Counted from the first letter of the stretch, positions 11,358 to 24,782 are shown. The stretch: DNA of 64,000 nt from Gnetum montanum (GCA_015680685.1 MNCI01003467.1:403097-467096), one strand, 5' to 3'. Numbers and translations are program-made. Notes: generated by a model not told the origin, from the letters alone.

Positions 11358-13470
11358 ATGCCTTTTCAAAAATCCATGAAATTTTCCTTCACCTTCACTA
11401 GTGAAGATCATAACCAACTAGCCATGAGGGTGTATGATCCCAAAGACCTTGCAGTCATTCCGTGCAGGTGATCTTTGAGAGTCAGAGGGGAGAGTCCTAA
11501 TTTTTTAGCCATAAATGAAGATTTTTATAACTTCGTTTGTGCCAAAATATAGGTAGGCATGTTAATTCCATGAACTGAAGCCAATGCCAAAAGGGAGTTT
11601 CAGCTCATACACAAGCATGGGAAAGAGTACATCCCTTCCTCATATGAATAAATTCCCCTTAACGACATTTATTCTAGTATCCTAGCCCAATTGATTGCTA
11701 CAAAGGAGGAAGATGACAAGCCTTCCTTTGGGGAACAATGGGAAGAAGAGGATGAATTTAGGGCTGAATCTGAGCTTGAAAACATCCTTAGAGGATTGTT
11801 CCAACAAACATCCCCCAATGTCACAAAAAATTTCCCTAATGCCTTTGTTTTTTCCATGGGCATCGTGCACCATCTTCCACTCCTCATCACCCTACTATGA
11901 TAGATCCCATGCCAATTGTAGCTATACATCACATGTAGTCAATGCCACAAACAAAAAACTATAACATATCAATGCCATTTGTAACACAACCACAATATAC
12001 AAAATCATCAACGATGGATTTTATCACCATAAATCTATTAACTATCCACATGGGGTCCACCATGAGACCCCCAACAACACAAGGGTCATTGGTGCCTCAA
12101 GTGCCAGCATAAACATCTTTTTCTCTATTTGGCCCACAAGCCACAACCATAGTGCAACTTTTTCTTTCTATCATGCACTCCATAACAAGGCCACAAGCAT
12201 CACAATAAACATCACAACCTTATGTAAAAACCTCGCAAACTATGAGGCCACCACAAGGCTTGGATCAATCCTTCTAAATTATCCAAGACCTAATAGAGGA
12301 ATTAAAGAGGCTTAAAGCCTCTACCACATAAACTTTCAAGATTATGGACTTATACCAAGATGATCCCATAAGTCTTGTAGTTCCATCCTTGACACTTCCT
12401 TCTTGTGTCCTCATTCCACAATTAGGCAAATATAATGAAGAAAGTGATCCTAAGGCTCACCTTGTTACCTTTTGATCTAAGTGTTTCCTTCTATAGTCAT
12501 GGTCTCATACCATCATTAGGATTTTTCCTATTTCTTTCATGAGGAAAGCACTCAATTGGTATCATGCATTTACCAAAGGATCTATATCCTCTTTGGAAGA
12601 CTTAGTAGCCTAGTTTGTCAACTCCTTCAAATATAACTTAAAGCATAACACAACACTTAACCAACTCATGAAGGTCAAGCAAGGGTCCTTAGAACCTATA
12701 CAAAAATTCATTCAATGATGGAATGGATTTCTGAATGAAATACCAAATCCCATAGTTGAAGCCCACTTTTTAAACATATTCAAAGAAGCAATTAATGACT
12801 TCATCAAGTCAAAACTTTACTACTTGATCCACAGTCTCTTAGTCAAGCGTTCTCAAGAACCAAAAACATAGAGGATGCTACAAAGGCTAGCCATTAGCTA
12901 GCCTATGTATCATATAAAAACCAACATTCTTGAAGAGACAAGAAAAATAGCAAACAAAATAACACTACTGTAGCAACCGTAACCAAGGAAAACAAGACCA
13001 TGAACCAAGAGCTGAAGGTCAATCCACCCAAGGCCCCCACCAATGACTGTACTAACCAACCACCAACTTCTAGGACCAATGCATTAAAAAAATAGACCAA
13101 TAGACCTAACTTCAAAGGGAAGGATAGGCCTAAATATACTATGTTACCATTAAGATCATCCGAGTTGCTAGATCAACTATTGAGAAGTGGATGTATGCAA
13201 CATAAACAAGTGACTAAAGCTACTCGAAAGAAACACGAGCGACTATGTGAAATAGCCAAAGATCCTACTTGAGCAACAAAGGATAATCCTCAATTGCCTA
13301 AATACTTCAAGTTAGACCACTTTTCCCATTATCATCAACTGCATAATCATGATACAAACTTCTGCATTGTGCTAAAGGATTATCTACAAAGGCTAATAGA
13401 TAGGGGGAACTAGTCTTAGATGCTTCTAATCTAGTTTGGCTATAGAACTAGTTCATGCAGGTCTAAAAAG
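11358..13470 (+). pseudogene. gag: gag of the giant Tat element, decayed
   Basis: A candidate start at 11358 (MPFQKSMKFSF...) shares its frame with the acidic stretch at 11691-11900 (EEDDKPSFGEQWEEEDEF). This N-terminal part could be the extra ORF1 seen in Ogre. The retrotransposon gag core follows in another frame at about 12290-12880. It has the recognisable stretches LGKYNEESDPKAHLVTF, MRKALNWYHAFTKGSISS and KVKQGSLEPIQKFIQ, the usual nucleocapsid-building helices. A degraded metal-binding region with the typical PKYxKxxxFSHYHQLHNHDT pattern lies at about 13300-13370. Stops and at least one frameshift break it. Confidence 0.7.
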
Positions 13471-13475
13471 ATCCA

Positions 13476-14648
13476 TTGAATGCTAATGATAGTCCGTATG
13501 TTATCTCAACATTCAACATTGATAACAATCAGAGACCTACCAAAGAACCATTCATAATCAAAGTACACCTCTACAATGAAAGAGCTTCTTTAGCTTCCCA
13601 TAGCTCAAGACCTCCCTTCATTATGAGAGTACCATCACAAATGTCCCCAAGGGAACCTTTTGTCATCAAATTCTATTAAACCAATACAACCAAAATAGTT
13701 GTAGCCCAACCAACTACACAACAACCTCCTATGGTGGTCAATGCTACCACGTCTTTCCTAAAACCAACAGCTGACAACCAAAACATTTTAGCCAACCAAA
13801 AGAAGAATCATAAGCAAAAGCCTAATAATAGGGGAGACAAGAAGCTAGAGGTAGGAAAGGAAGGGGGTCCACCAAATCCCACTTCCATTTCAACTATATC
13901 CATGGCCTCCTCTACCCCATCTCCTTCAACCAATAAGCCACAAGAGGACACTAAAGCTGACAACCAAAACAACCAAAAAGAGCCACAAACTAAGAATGAA
14001 TTTTGCACTCTGGGATGCATGGAGGAAGTAAAGCACAACCAAGGCGACAAGCTCATAACCAATGGAAAAAAATTTCTAATTGTGATGGACCAAGTTAGGC
14101 AATCACTCAAGTAGAAAAATACAATCTTAAGCTTATATGACCTGATCATGACCTCCACCACACATCATGAGGCACTAGTCAAAATGTTAACCTCCATACC
14201 TATTAGTGAGGATACTCCCAGTAATGAGAAAGCCATTCATGGAGTAATGATTCCTTTCTTACCAAGGAAGGTAAAGTCAACACCATTAATGTTTCACAAT
14301 AGTGAAATTAACGTTAATCCTTAGAATGATGAGGTAACTATAACCCCTTTATTCATAACCATACGCATAGGAAAATTTAAAATACATTGGATGCATGTTG
14401 ATGATGAAGCTACAACCAATGTCACCCCATTCACCATCATTGAATTCTTGGGCTTAATTGATCAAGTACAACATGCAACCACTGCAACCCTTAATTTCTT
14501 CAATGGATCAAGAGCTGCCATCAAGGGGTCTATCTCCTTAGAGTTTATGGCTAGAGAACAATTTCATACAACCGTAAACTTCTTGGTGGTGGAAGAGATA
14601 CCAAGGTTCAATTTGATCCTTGGAAGACCATGGTTGGCTCAATTATGA
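13476..14648 (+). pseudogene. Linker and aspartic protease of the giant Tat element
   Basis: One frame holds 13476-13679, 13731-14114 and 14391-14648 with few stops between. The protease has HVDDEATTNVTPF where the family has a D-D-G-A active-site loop, so the essential glycine is replaced by glutamate. It also has the second family mark NLILGRPWLAQL. The long polar linker (rich in N, K, P and S) before it is usual in Tat polyproteins. Beyond 14648 a further stretch to about 14900 fits the protease-RT linker and then stops before the non-coding interruption. Confidence 0.7.
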
Positions 14649-15182
14649 GCTATCTCCTTGCCCATCCACCAAAAAAATCATCTTCCTTACAGGGGAGGTG
14701 CAATCATCATTCATGTTGATAACATAGCTCCCCTAGCTATCAACAATATGGACATAGAATAGGTATCCAAAGTGTAGCTTCAAGAAGAAGCTCCTAGCCA
14801 TGAAAAGTAAAAATCCATGATAACCAATGATGACAATGAGAAGCAATGCAATATGTTATGGTATGAACTCCCTTTAATATTTTAAGCAAATGGGATGGCA
14901 AATACAAGCTTTTTCAAAGTAGGTCTTACTCACTTTCTAATTTTTCAAAGATTACGAAGAGTATGCATAAGTAAACTTTATCTTAGTCTTTCCATGCTTC
15001 TATGATTAAATAAAATGATAGCCAAATAGCCGTATTTTTCTTTTTTTATTCATTATATTTTTGTCATACACATAGCCTATGCATGTAGCCATAAATTTAT
15101 TTGCACTGTTACCTACTTGTTAAAACCTTTCTTTATTTTTATTTATGTTTTGAACATTAAAAAATATCTTTTCAAACATGGT

Positions 15183-15435
15183 CCACTAAGGCCTAAAACT
15201 AGCACTATGGCCTGCTAAGGCCTAAAACTGGCACTATAGCCTACGAAGGCCTGAAACTGGCAGTATGGACCACTAAGCCCTAAAACTAGCACAATGGCTT
15301 GCTAAGGCCTAAAACTGGCACTATGGTCTGCTATGACCTTAAATTGGTATTATTGTCTGCTAAGATGTTAAACTAGCAATGTAGGCATAAGTGAAACTAT
15401 ATAACCTGTGCCTACAATGGCCTAAAACTAGCAAA
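15183..15435. repeat. 29-bp minisatellite, about eight units
   Basis: The core GGCCTAAAACTGGCACTATG recurs with the AAACT word near 15196, 15226, 15255, 15283, 15311, 15341 and 15370, then more loosely near 15425, giving a period of 28-30 bases. The same unit occurs at 24493, 24783 and 28251, all in non-coding spacers of the giant element. Confidence 0.85.
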
Positions 15436-15730
15436 CATCTCTTTTATTACTCTTTGCTTAGCCTATTATAACATCAATTACCCATAACCAAAAACATCAA
15501 CATAGTCATTTTCAAAGCCTACAACATTTACAATATCTACTGCTAATATAAATATAGCCAAAATAAAAATAGTATTTAAAATTAAAATTAAAATGATCAT
15601 AAGATATAGCCATATCAATAATGTGTAACAATGATGCAAAAAAATAGCCATCCATAACATAGTTTTGGCGGACCATAGCCATCAACATAAAAACAAAAAC
15701 AAAACAACCAAAAAGAAAAACTAAATGGGG

Positions 15731-18700
15731 CTATTGAGTGGCATCTGAAGGAGGAAGTGGTGGGTCATTCATGCCCTCCTTGCTAGGACTACCAATGTCT
15801 CCTAAGGCCTAAAATGCAACAACATATAGCCAATTAGTAACCCATAGCTAAAATTATGACTTAAAACAAAGACTAAAATGCAAAATATATCAAACCTATG
15901 GAGAGTTTGACTCCATCACTTCCAGGGGTAGATGGGGAAGGCCTTCCTTCAAAACATAGAGGTTCTATTCCTCCATCATGTTGACCCAGTTAACATCCCC
16001 AAGATTAATGCCAAAAAGAATGTCAAATCTATCTATAGGAATCCAAGTAGGAGGCTCATGAGTAATAGCAGTTGTAGTAGTCTCACCCACAATGATAGTG
16101 ATCTAAAGAGTAGGGGATTGTTCCATCTTAAGAGTGCTTTCAAAGAGTTGATAAGCACTCTCTACTAGGATCCCCTAAAAGAACAACTCTCTCTTATGTT
16201 GTTCAGTCGACTCCTCCTTAAGCCCCTTTAGGTAGGCCTCATGATCAGACTTATACTAATTCTTGTGGACCTTTTGTGTCTTACCCCATTCCAAGACCTA
16301 AGTGTAGTAATCCTTCTAGTCCTTGACCTTTTGGAAGATGAGGTCCATCTACATACATTTCTCTGCCATCTCCCATAGGACCACCATTTTTTCCTAAACG
16401 ACATGCCAATAATGGGCCCAAGTGATCTCCTTAGTCAGTAACTCCCCCGAGTTAGCCACTTAGGCTTCCACAAAGGCTTTATGATCTTGAAGATCCCTAA
16501 TCTTATCCTCTATCTTTGAACCTATTTCCTCAAGGCCACAACTTCCTCCCATAGGGATTCATTTGACCTCTCTAGCTCCCATGAAGCTTTTGTGCACAAC
16601 ATTGCTAAATTAGTGGCAATGTTGTATAGCTTCACGAGTACACTGGAACATCAGGAACTCTAGGCAAGTATTCTACCTCCATGTCTTTGCTGCAGTTCCA
16701 CTTCATGGATGGTACTACAAAAAGTATAAAATGCAACCATAAGATACAACCTTAAATAGCCACAATGCAAAAAAAAGCCTATGACCAAAGCACATAAAAT
16801 AAAATCCTTACCTATCTCAGGTGCAACCTGATGTAATCAATCGATGATGTCCTTAGCCATCCCATGTGGGAACTCCACTTTGTCTAGAGTCTCTACCCAT
16901 GGTTTCACACAAAACTTAGGGATGGAAGCTTATGCTGGTGGCTCAAGAACTACTATAAGCATAACAGTCATTGAAAGGTTAGGATGACAACCAAATATAA
17001 CCAATGAAATATAATTAAAATAGTGAGGCATAAGCATACCTAACTCGTCATCCTCCTCCTCCTCTAGGATGATGATGAAAGAAGTACTTGGTACTACCTC
17101 ACCAAAAAAGGCATCTAGATCATGTATACCTACATTGGCAAGTCCTTCAACCATAGGTTGCTTTAGGAGTGCCTCTTCTACATGCCTTTGTTCTACCTCC
17201 ACAATAGCTTGGGCTACTATAATTTGACACCTGTCTACAAGCATAGCACATAGAAAACTAGTCAACACATAAAACCATAAAGTAGCCACAAAATTTTAAA
17301 TCATGAAATAGCCAAAGTTAAACAAAGCATACCTACAACTACCTACTATGATGGCTTAAGCTTAAAATTAAGCTTCTTTAGGGTAGGCTTATCTACTACT
17401 AGGGGTGCCTCCTCCACGGGCCTCTTGAGTTTCTCTCTAGCTACTCCTTTAGCCTCCATGCACCATTGTCTGGCATCTTAAACACTAGCAAGAAACAAGA
17501 GGGACTCATCATCATCAGTATTGTCAAGAGACACATGTAGCCTAGCATCAAGATTCTTAATGGTGATGGATAATGTTTCATCCATCCCCTCTGGTGGGTC
17601 TTGGGCCTACATTGTTGGATAAATGTGCTTTATCCAAGGCTTAAAAAGTTGGCTTGGGTCTTGTGAAATCCATCGTCCATTCCTATACACCACTAGAAAC
17701 TCCATAAATCTCTTTAGATAACCTACAAAAAATGCAAAGTGCATATGACTTATCATAGAGGTATCAACACAGAGTCTAAGAATCTCCTCTCAAAGCCTAG
17801 TACCCAAAGTAGTAGCCCAATCAAATTTGACATCCTCCATCAAGACCTTCTTAAAGGTCCATCCCTGTGCTAGGCTGATTACTTTCTATTGTGATAGCAA
17901 TTTTGGAAACACACAAGACCTAAACAAAGAATATAATTCCTTTACCTCAAGGTTTGTAAAGCTATCCATCGAAATTCCAGAGTGGCCCATGCTAGCACCA
18001 AACCACTCTAGAACTTCCTTGAAATGGCCTAACTTCCTCACTATCCTAGTGGGAACATTGACCCCATCAGCAGGGACCAAAAACAAGTCACAAAAGAGAC
18101 CAACACCTACATCAATGTTCACCTTAACACCTCAAATGATGGTGCTAAAGTGATTGACCTCCTTATCAAAGGAGTCAATAACATGCAACATCTCCACAAT
18201 AGGAATGGAAGGAATAGGTGCCATAACTACATCAAGCGAACCTGCATGTTGAATGTTTACTTGAACATATCTAGATGCCTACCCCTTTAGATGCTTCTAT
18301 GCTAATTCCACATCACCAAACTTCAGGATGATGGTTTCCTCATGATCTGAATGTGAAAGTGGTATAGTGACATCAACTGAGGTGGAAGGTCCTATGAAGC
18401 AATAACCAAAGGTTAGCATCCATATGAGCAATTTCAACAACTAAGAAAAGTAATAAAACACTTAATGCCATGAAAAACTAGAAGCTACATGTTCACCTTT
18501 ACTTTTCTTCTACAATGTGAAGGTTCCAACTACAAGGGTCAAATATGTGCCATCAACATCTACCCACCAACTGTGGATTGTCTTATCATTCTTGTACTTC
18601 TAGTATACCATGTTGAAACTAGTGGCTTATTCATCAAACTCTCCTCTTAATTATTGATACACAATAGCTCTAATTTTAGGACTATTGGTGAATTCATCCA

Positions 18701-20740
18701 TAGCATTTTGAGCCACTACCAAGATTTTGTCATTAACAATCAAGTCTTGATCATTAACCTTGTGCCTGCAAGAAGTTAAATTAATGAAGTTAGGTAAGGT
18801 AATCAAGCCAAAATCATAAAAACATTATAATAATCATGCTTACCCCTATAGATGATACACAATGCTAGGTGGGTTCTAGAATAATGTGTGGGCTCTATGT
18901 GCCACCATCATGGTATTATCAATATTGTACTAACCATACTCTAGCATCGTCTAGATCTCTGAAAGGTAGCATGTACTTATAGCATCTGCAAGTCACCCTG
19001 TGGTCCTAGGAACTGATTTATTAGTAATATACTTGGTCATCAATCTAGATTCCCAAGGCAACTAGGTCTCTACAATAGCCCCAGCTACATCCATGGACAA
19101 GTATGACCACAACATCACACTAAAGTTCCTAAGGAGGAAAGCAATGATGTCCCTTGTCCCAACCTAAAACCACAATGAAATCTTTCCAAGGATCATGTCT
19201 TGTGGTGGATTATTAGTCTTGGTATGACCAATATACCACAAAATGCCAACGAGGTCCACTATAATGAGAATAGGCCTCAAGAAGACCCTGTATGAAACAA
19301 AATAAAAAAATTATGACTAGTTAGAATTTCTTAACAATTTAGACAAAACATCTAGTCAAAGGTGAAATTAGCCTCTATAAAAATCTCTAAGGTGTTTATT
19401 TAATAGTCTAAGTGACTTCACAAGAAAACACTATTACAACCTAGCATATCCTTGCATCATGAACAATTGGAATATCTCGATAAATTTAGAAAAACCTTCT
19501 AAGTCAAAGGCAAAATTAGCCTTTGTAAAAAGCTCTTATATGTTTATCTAAATTAGCTTGAGAAATTCCATAAAAGCATTGTTACCATATTTCATAGCCT
19601 TTAAAGAGAAAACATTATACCCAAAACTATGTCTAAGTCTACATTATGTATAAATTTAGAAAAAGCATGTAAATTATGCATAAGTTTGGAAAAAAGCAAG
19701 CATAAGTTTAGAAAAACCATCTAAAATTATGCAAAGCATGCATAAATTTGGAAAAAACATCTAAACTATGCACAAATCTAGAAAAAGCATGATAAACTTA
19801 GAAAAAATCCATGAAGCCATCATAAAAATTTATTTAAAATAGAAAAGGCTTTTCCTCTCCTTAAAAAAGCAAAATCAAGCATATCAACCATGTCTATTTT
19901 TTGTAAAGTTGAAGCCAAAACCTATGTATCCCTAACTAGAAAATAGCAAAAACCTTGGCTATTTTCTTATTAAAATCTCACAAATCTACATGAAATTACA
20001 AAAACGGCACAAACAACCTAACTACACAATGTTAGGAAAATAGTCATAACTTTCTCATTTCAAAGCTAAATTAAATGAGACAACAACCATCGAAAAGCTT
20101 AAACAAAGGGATATAAGTACATGACCTTTAATGTCACAAAACGTAGCCATTTCAGTAAGAAAAAATACACAACTTGGCTTGCTTTTTCATAGAAAAGCTT
20201 CAAAAATCCCAACGCCTAAATTTCACATAGCCATTAAAACTGTCAAAATATAGCAAAAACTATTAAAATCCATTTAAATTCACATTAAAATAATGGGGTA
20301 TGATTTTGTTAAAAATTCATTTTAACAAATCCTAAGCCCTAGATCTGAAAACAAAAATAGCCATACCCCAAGATTTTGAGAAAAAAGCACAAAATAGTAA
20401 GCCCTATTTTCAAAATCAAATCTGCAAAAGCCAAAGTGATAAAAAAAACTATAGATCTACATGGGAGAAAAAAAATAAGAGATGGGATTTTATCAAAATT
20501 CCATTTTACTCCCTCTACTGGAGTATATCTGAAAAAATAGCCTCAACATCTAGGAAGCAAAAAACTAAACAAATCACAAAGAGAAAAGGAAAAAATAGGT
20601 AGAAGTGCCTACTTCGAAGCAATAATAGATGGGGCCTGAATGGAGATAGGCCTAGGAACCTCTTATAACCTAATATATTTCTCATCCATCCTCTATATTG
20701 TGGGGTTCTTACTCTTTCCTCCCCTCTATTTTGGTGCCAT
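15731..20740 (-). pseudogene. Antisense eight-exon pseudogene nested in the giant Tat element
   Basis: Exons (minus strand): 20613-20740, 18844-19287, 18497-18765, 17333-18391, 17040-17234, 16812-16952, 15896-16714 and 15731-15808. All seven introns begin GT and end AG. Six are 78-105 bp and the first is about 1.3 kb. Codon phase is conserved across every junction; the only frame break is a single frameshift inside exon 7. The start ATG is at 20740 (MAPK then a stop), and the final TAG is at 15731-15733. Exons 1-6 contain 25 in-frame stops, 16 of them TAG, each one C-to-T or G-to-A step from a sense codon; exon 5 has none. The product would be about 1,040 residues. Exon 4 encodes a hydrophobic-aromatic region (KLGHFKEVLEWFGASMGHSG), exon 5 an acidic tail (EEEEDDEL) and exon 7 a coiled coil. 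I do not recognise the family. It may be an antisense accessory ORF of Tat elements or a captured host gene. Confidence 0.75.
19670..19810. repeat. Degenerate tandem repeat within intron 1 of the antisense pseudogene
   Basis: The words TAAATTTGGAAAAA, CATCTAAA and TTATGCA recur at about 30-base spacing across the segment. A looser version extends back to about 19310. It is intronic and has no coding capacity. Confidence 0.5.
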
Positions 20741-21159
20741 GGCAAGGCCAACGTTGAGAAAGAGGAAAATTAGAAGAAGATGAGAGCTCTATGCTTGTTA
20801 CAAGGGATATGGGAGGCTTCCACACTGAATATTTGATTTTGATGCCACAAAAATCTCTACTAGAGATCCCAATGTGCTATTGCTAAAGAATAACAATTAT
20901 GATAAAGATTTACAAAATTTGACTTATAAAACCCATCTAAAACTAGCTGCTAATTCACTGCACGATGACTACAAGTGCATTGAAGCAAAGCATGGGTAAA
21001 TTTTAGGTGACATTGGTTTCAAAGGATGGAAAACACTTCACTTCTCAAAATTTTAAATTTTTCATTTATGGGCCCCACCTTGCACCTTCCCTTTTGATCA
21101 AACTTGCATCAAGATTGAGACTTTTACTAATTTTGACACTTAAAACATTATGGAAACCT

Positions 21160-24100
21160 TACCCTCATGTATCCATGCTGGGAATAAAATGCATAGTGTG
21201 GAAAAATTTTTATCATTTATAAATTCATTAGAATTACATATATATTTCTATTTTTAGTAACTCAGACTTACCTTTTTCAACCTTGAGTCTCCAAATTTGG
21301 ACAAAACATGAGCATGGCTAAGTACCATGGATTTCCATGTTGGGGAAATAGTGCCTAGCATGGAAGAAGGTGGTAACACTCACTCTTGCCTCCCAACACT
21401 CATCTAGCATAAGTTTGACCCCAAAGTGAACCCCACATGACCTAGAACCCCTCTAAGCATCACCAACAGCCTTAGAACCTCACCAAGCCTAGTCAAACCT
21501 AGTCAAAACTGGTCAAAACTTGGGATTTGGTGTTTTCCACATTGGGGGAGACATATTCCACATTGATCCTTTCACCCTCAATGTGGATAGATGGGGGGAA
21601 GCCAAAAATGACCCTAATGGATGACCTAATGACCTTTTCTTGATAACTAGTAACCCCTAGACCCTGCTGAAACCCTCTGGAGCTTTTAGAAGCTTCAAAA
21701 TGGGTCAAAAATGATACAAAACTGCCATCCCCCTCTCATCCACACTGGGGCCACCATTCCTAGCATGGAAGAAAAGGGGAGATAGCATGAGACACTTATA
21801 AGCCTCCAAACTATCAAATCTTCACACCCAACATTGACTGTCAGCACCAATAACCCTAGGGGTTGACATGCATGGTCAATCAATTGTTGATTTGGCCTAG
21901 ATCTAACTTTTTCCATTGAAGGGAACCTCTTCCAATCTGAAACTTCCACCATTAATGTGAAGAAAATGTGGAAAGCTTGAAAACCCTCTCATAGCCCCCA
22001 AAATGACCAGATCTTGACCCCAAGCACTAATGGCCAATGGCGGTAACCCTATGAGCACTTATGCATAGCTAAATCAATCAACAATGATCAAAAATTCTTT
22101 TCCCATATTTTCCATGCTAGTCATGGAATCCCTATCATGGAAAAAATTGGGGAAGCCCAAAAAATATCTAATGACCCTTGAAATAATCAAATTTCAACAT
22201 CATATGGCAACAAGCGATATCAGTGACCTTATGAACATGCATGCATGCTCAATATTTGTCATAGAAGATCAAAAATATTTTTTCCATTTTTGCATGCTGA
22301 GCATGGAAGTCCCAATGTGGAAAAATGGGGGAAATACCAAAAAAATATCATAACAACCTCGAAACAATCAAACTTTGACATCAGATGTTAGCAATTGATG
22401 CCAACAACCTAGGAAGCCTACATGCATGATTGAAAATGGCCAGAATGATCAAAAAGCTTTCCCCCAATTTTTTCACATTGAGAATGAAAGCTTGAGTGTG
22501 GAAAAAATTTTGGAAGCTCAAAAACCACTCATCAACCTTTAAGATAGCCAAATTTTAACACTAGCCATTGACCATCATCGCCAGTAACCTCAGAAGCCTA
22601 CATGCATGACCAAATGTGATCATAAAGCACCAAAAAGCTTCCAACCCAAATTTTCCATGCTAAGAATGAAATCCCTAGTGAGGAAAAAAGGGAAAAGTTT
22701 AAAAACTACTTAAAAACCTTTAAAATGATAAGTTTTGACTCCAAACCCTATTCCTTAACCTTGGTAGCCCCGAAGGCTAACATGCATGGTTGAGGCTAAC
22801 ATGCATGGTTGATTAGAGTCAAAACTAGGCTAGATCTAAGTTTTATGGTATCTCCACATTGTGAATTTCCCCTCCATGCTATTTAATGTGTAAATTAATT
22901 GGGGAACCCATTTGGAGTCCATACCTACCTTAGAACAACATTAACCAAACTTGTATGCACTTTGGAACCCTACCTACATCATTTAGAGCTTTCAAACATC
23001 AAGAAACTAATGTCTAAAGGTCAAAAATCCATTCCCCCTTGTTTTCCATGCTAAACTCTCCATTTATAGCTTGTAAAGAAGGGGGGAAAGTCCAAAAAAG
23101 CACTTAGAGATACTAAAATTTGTCAAAACTTCACACCACATCCTAGTCCTCAATCGCGGCAACCCCAAAGGCTAACATGCAAAGTTGATTAAGGTTAAAA
23201 TTGGCCTAGATCTTATATGCATGGTTCTTCCACACTAAGGATCCATTTTTCTATGCTCAGGGTAGATTTCCTAGCATGAAAACTCAAGTGGGGACTTGTT
23301 TGGGGCTCCTGAATGCCTCAAAATGACATCAAATGACCTTTCATGCACTCTAGAATCCTGGTAGTAGTTATTAGAACCCTTAAAATTTGTAAAATTAATC
23401 CTGAATGGTAAAAATCAATTTTCCATTGTTTTCCATGCTAAGTTCTCTATCCCCAACATGGAAGAAAGGGTGAAAGCCAAAAAAACCACTCAAGGATTCC
23501 CAAAACTGCTAAATTTTAACATGGATTCATAGCCCTTGACCCTAGCAACCCCAGGAGGTAACAGGCACAATTGATTATGATCCAAATTGGTCTAGATCTA
23601 ATATTTTTACTTCCTTCACATTGGATTAACTACCCCCAGTTTGGAAAAAAGGTGGAAGCTGCTATTCCACTTTTGAAAGCAAGATGGCACTCCCAAAAGT
23701 CAAAGATCTATGTCGAAGAAGCCTAGGACCTCATAGCCTCATGATTTTGCTTATTTGGCCTTATTTTAACCTCCAAAACCTATTACCCCCATTCTTCCCC
23801 ACTAGAGTAACTCCCCCAATGTGGATATAAGGGGGAAGACCTTAAGTGCCCTTAAGCAGCCTCAAACATGCCCAAAATCAACCAGAAACTTGCAAAATCA
23901 AAGTTTCTAGTCCTCGGGGCCTAGAAACCTGGTCAAAGTGAACCGAAATCATTTGGAATTCATTACATAAGTGTCCCCCTATTTTTCCATGTTGCGAATA
24001 CTTTGCCTAGCATGGAAAAATGTGGGAAAGATATTTCAACACCTATTGACACTCAAAATAACCTCAAATTACCTCAGAACGAAACCGGGAGATGAACAAG

Positions 24101-24420
24101 TTCTAGATCTAGACTCCTTCCACCTGGTTGACCATGTTTGACCTTTTTTTTGTTGTATTCTTATTTTTCATGCTAAACGCCCTCTTTTCCATGCTTACTA
24201 GGGTGGAAACAAAGGTGGAAGACTTCAAAACCTACTTTTTTGCCTTTGTAGACCTCTAAGGAGTTCAATTTTAATGGATCTAACCTTGCACTACCCTGGG
24301 AAAGTCTTAGTACATTAATTTTGGACCCTTAAGCATCTCAAAATGTATTTTCCTTAGTCTCCATACTAAGGGTGCCTATTTCCATGCATATCCTAGCATG
24401 GAAGCCTCAAAACACTTAAT
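21160..24420. repeat. Satellite-like array of about 187-bp units inside the giant element
   Basis: A block pairing TTCCATGCT or TTCCACATT with AGCATGGAA or AATGTGGAA, followed by GGGGGAAGCC, recurs near 21170, 21335, 21535, 21735, 21915, 22100, 22285, 22460, 22645, 22850, 23035, 23235, 23420, 23610, 23800, 23985, 24165 and 24350. Spacings are mostly 180-200 bases. Between blocks each unit has the same theme: AAAATGATCAAATTTTGAC, then GGTAACC, then GCATGCATGG. Units are well diverged, so the array is old. Similar CTAGCATGGAA and GTGGAAA words occur in the element's LTRs. Confidence 0.75.
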
Positions 24421-24492
24421 TTTTAGGTCTAGACAGCCTAGAAATAGCCCTAATTTATGCCTAAACTCATCTAATAGCCTTGTAGCCTCAAA

Positions 24493-24525
24493 GCATGGCT
24501 TGCTAAGGCCTAAAACTAGCAAATC
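24493..24525. repeat. Single unit of the 29-bp minisatellite
   Basis: GGCTTGCTAAGGCCTAAAAC followed by TAGC matches the unit of the 15183-15435 array. It lies at the right edge of the 187-bp array. Confidence 0.7.
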
Positions 24526-24782
24526 CTAACCATTTTATACCTATATTAGCCAAATTTTATCATATACATCCTATTTTTCTTCATTTTTTTACTTATTACA
24601 TAATGTTTTGGCTTGTTTTAAACTTATGTTGCCTTGTGGACCTTGTTAACCTTTCATGGCCTTTATACAACATTATATGCTCTTTTTTTGTCTTATTACA
24701 GCCCTATTTGTCCTTGTTTGGACTTTAAATAGCATAAAATGATGGGATTTGACCTACCCTGACAATTATTTGACACCATATC

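Noticed and set aside
11669-11964. Minus-strand and shifted plus-strand frames over the gag N-terminus
   Set aside because: They are shadows of the plus-strand gag frame at 11691-11900, which shares its frame with the upstream ATG at 11358.
13808-14161. Minus-strand frame of 117 codons
   Set aside because: Antisense shadow of the polar linker of the Tat polyprotein; no motif.
17700-17760. A possible additional intron within exon 4 of the antisense pseudogene (TTTTTTGTAG acceptor)
   Set aside because: The reading frame runs through it without change and no matching donor was found, so the acceptor-like word is coding sequence.
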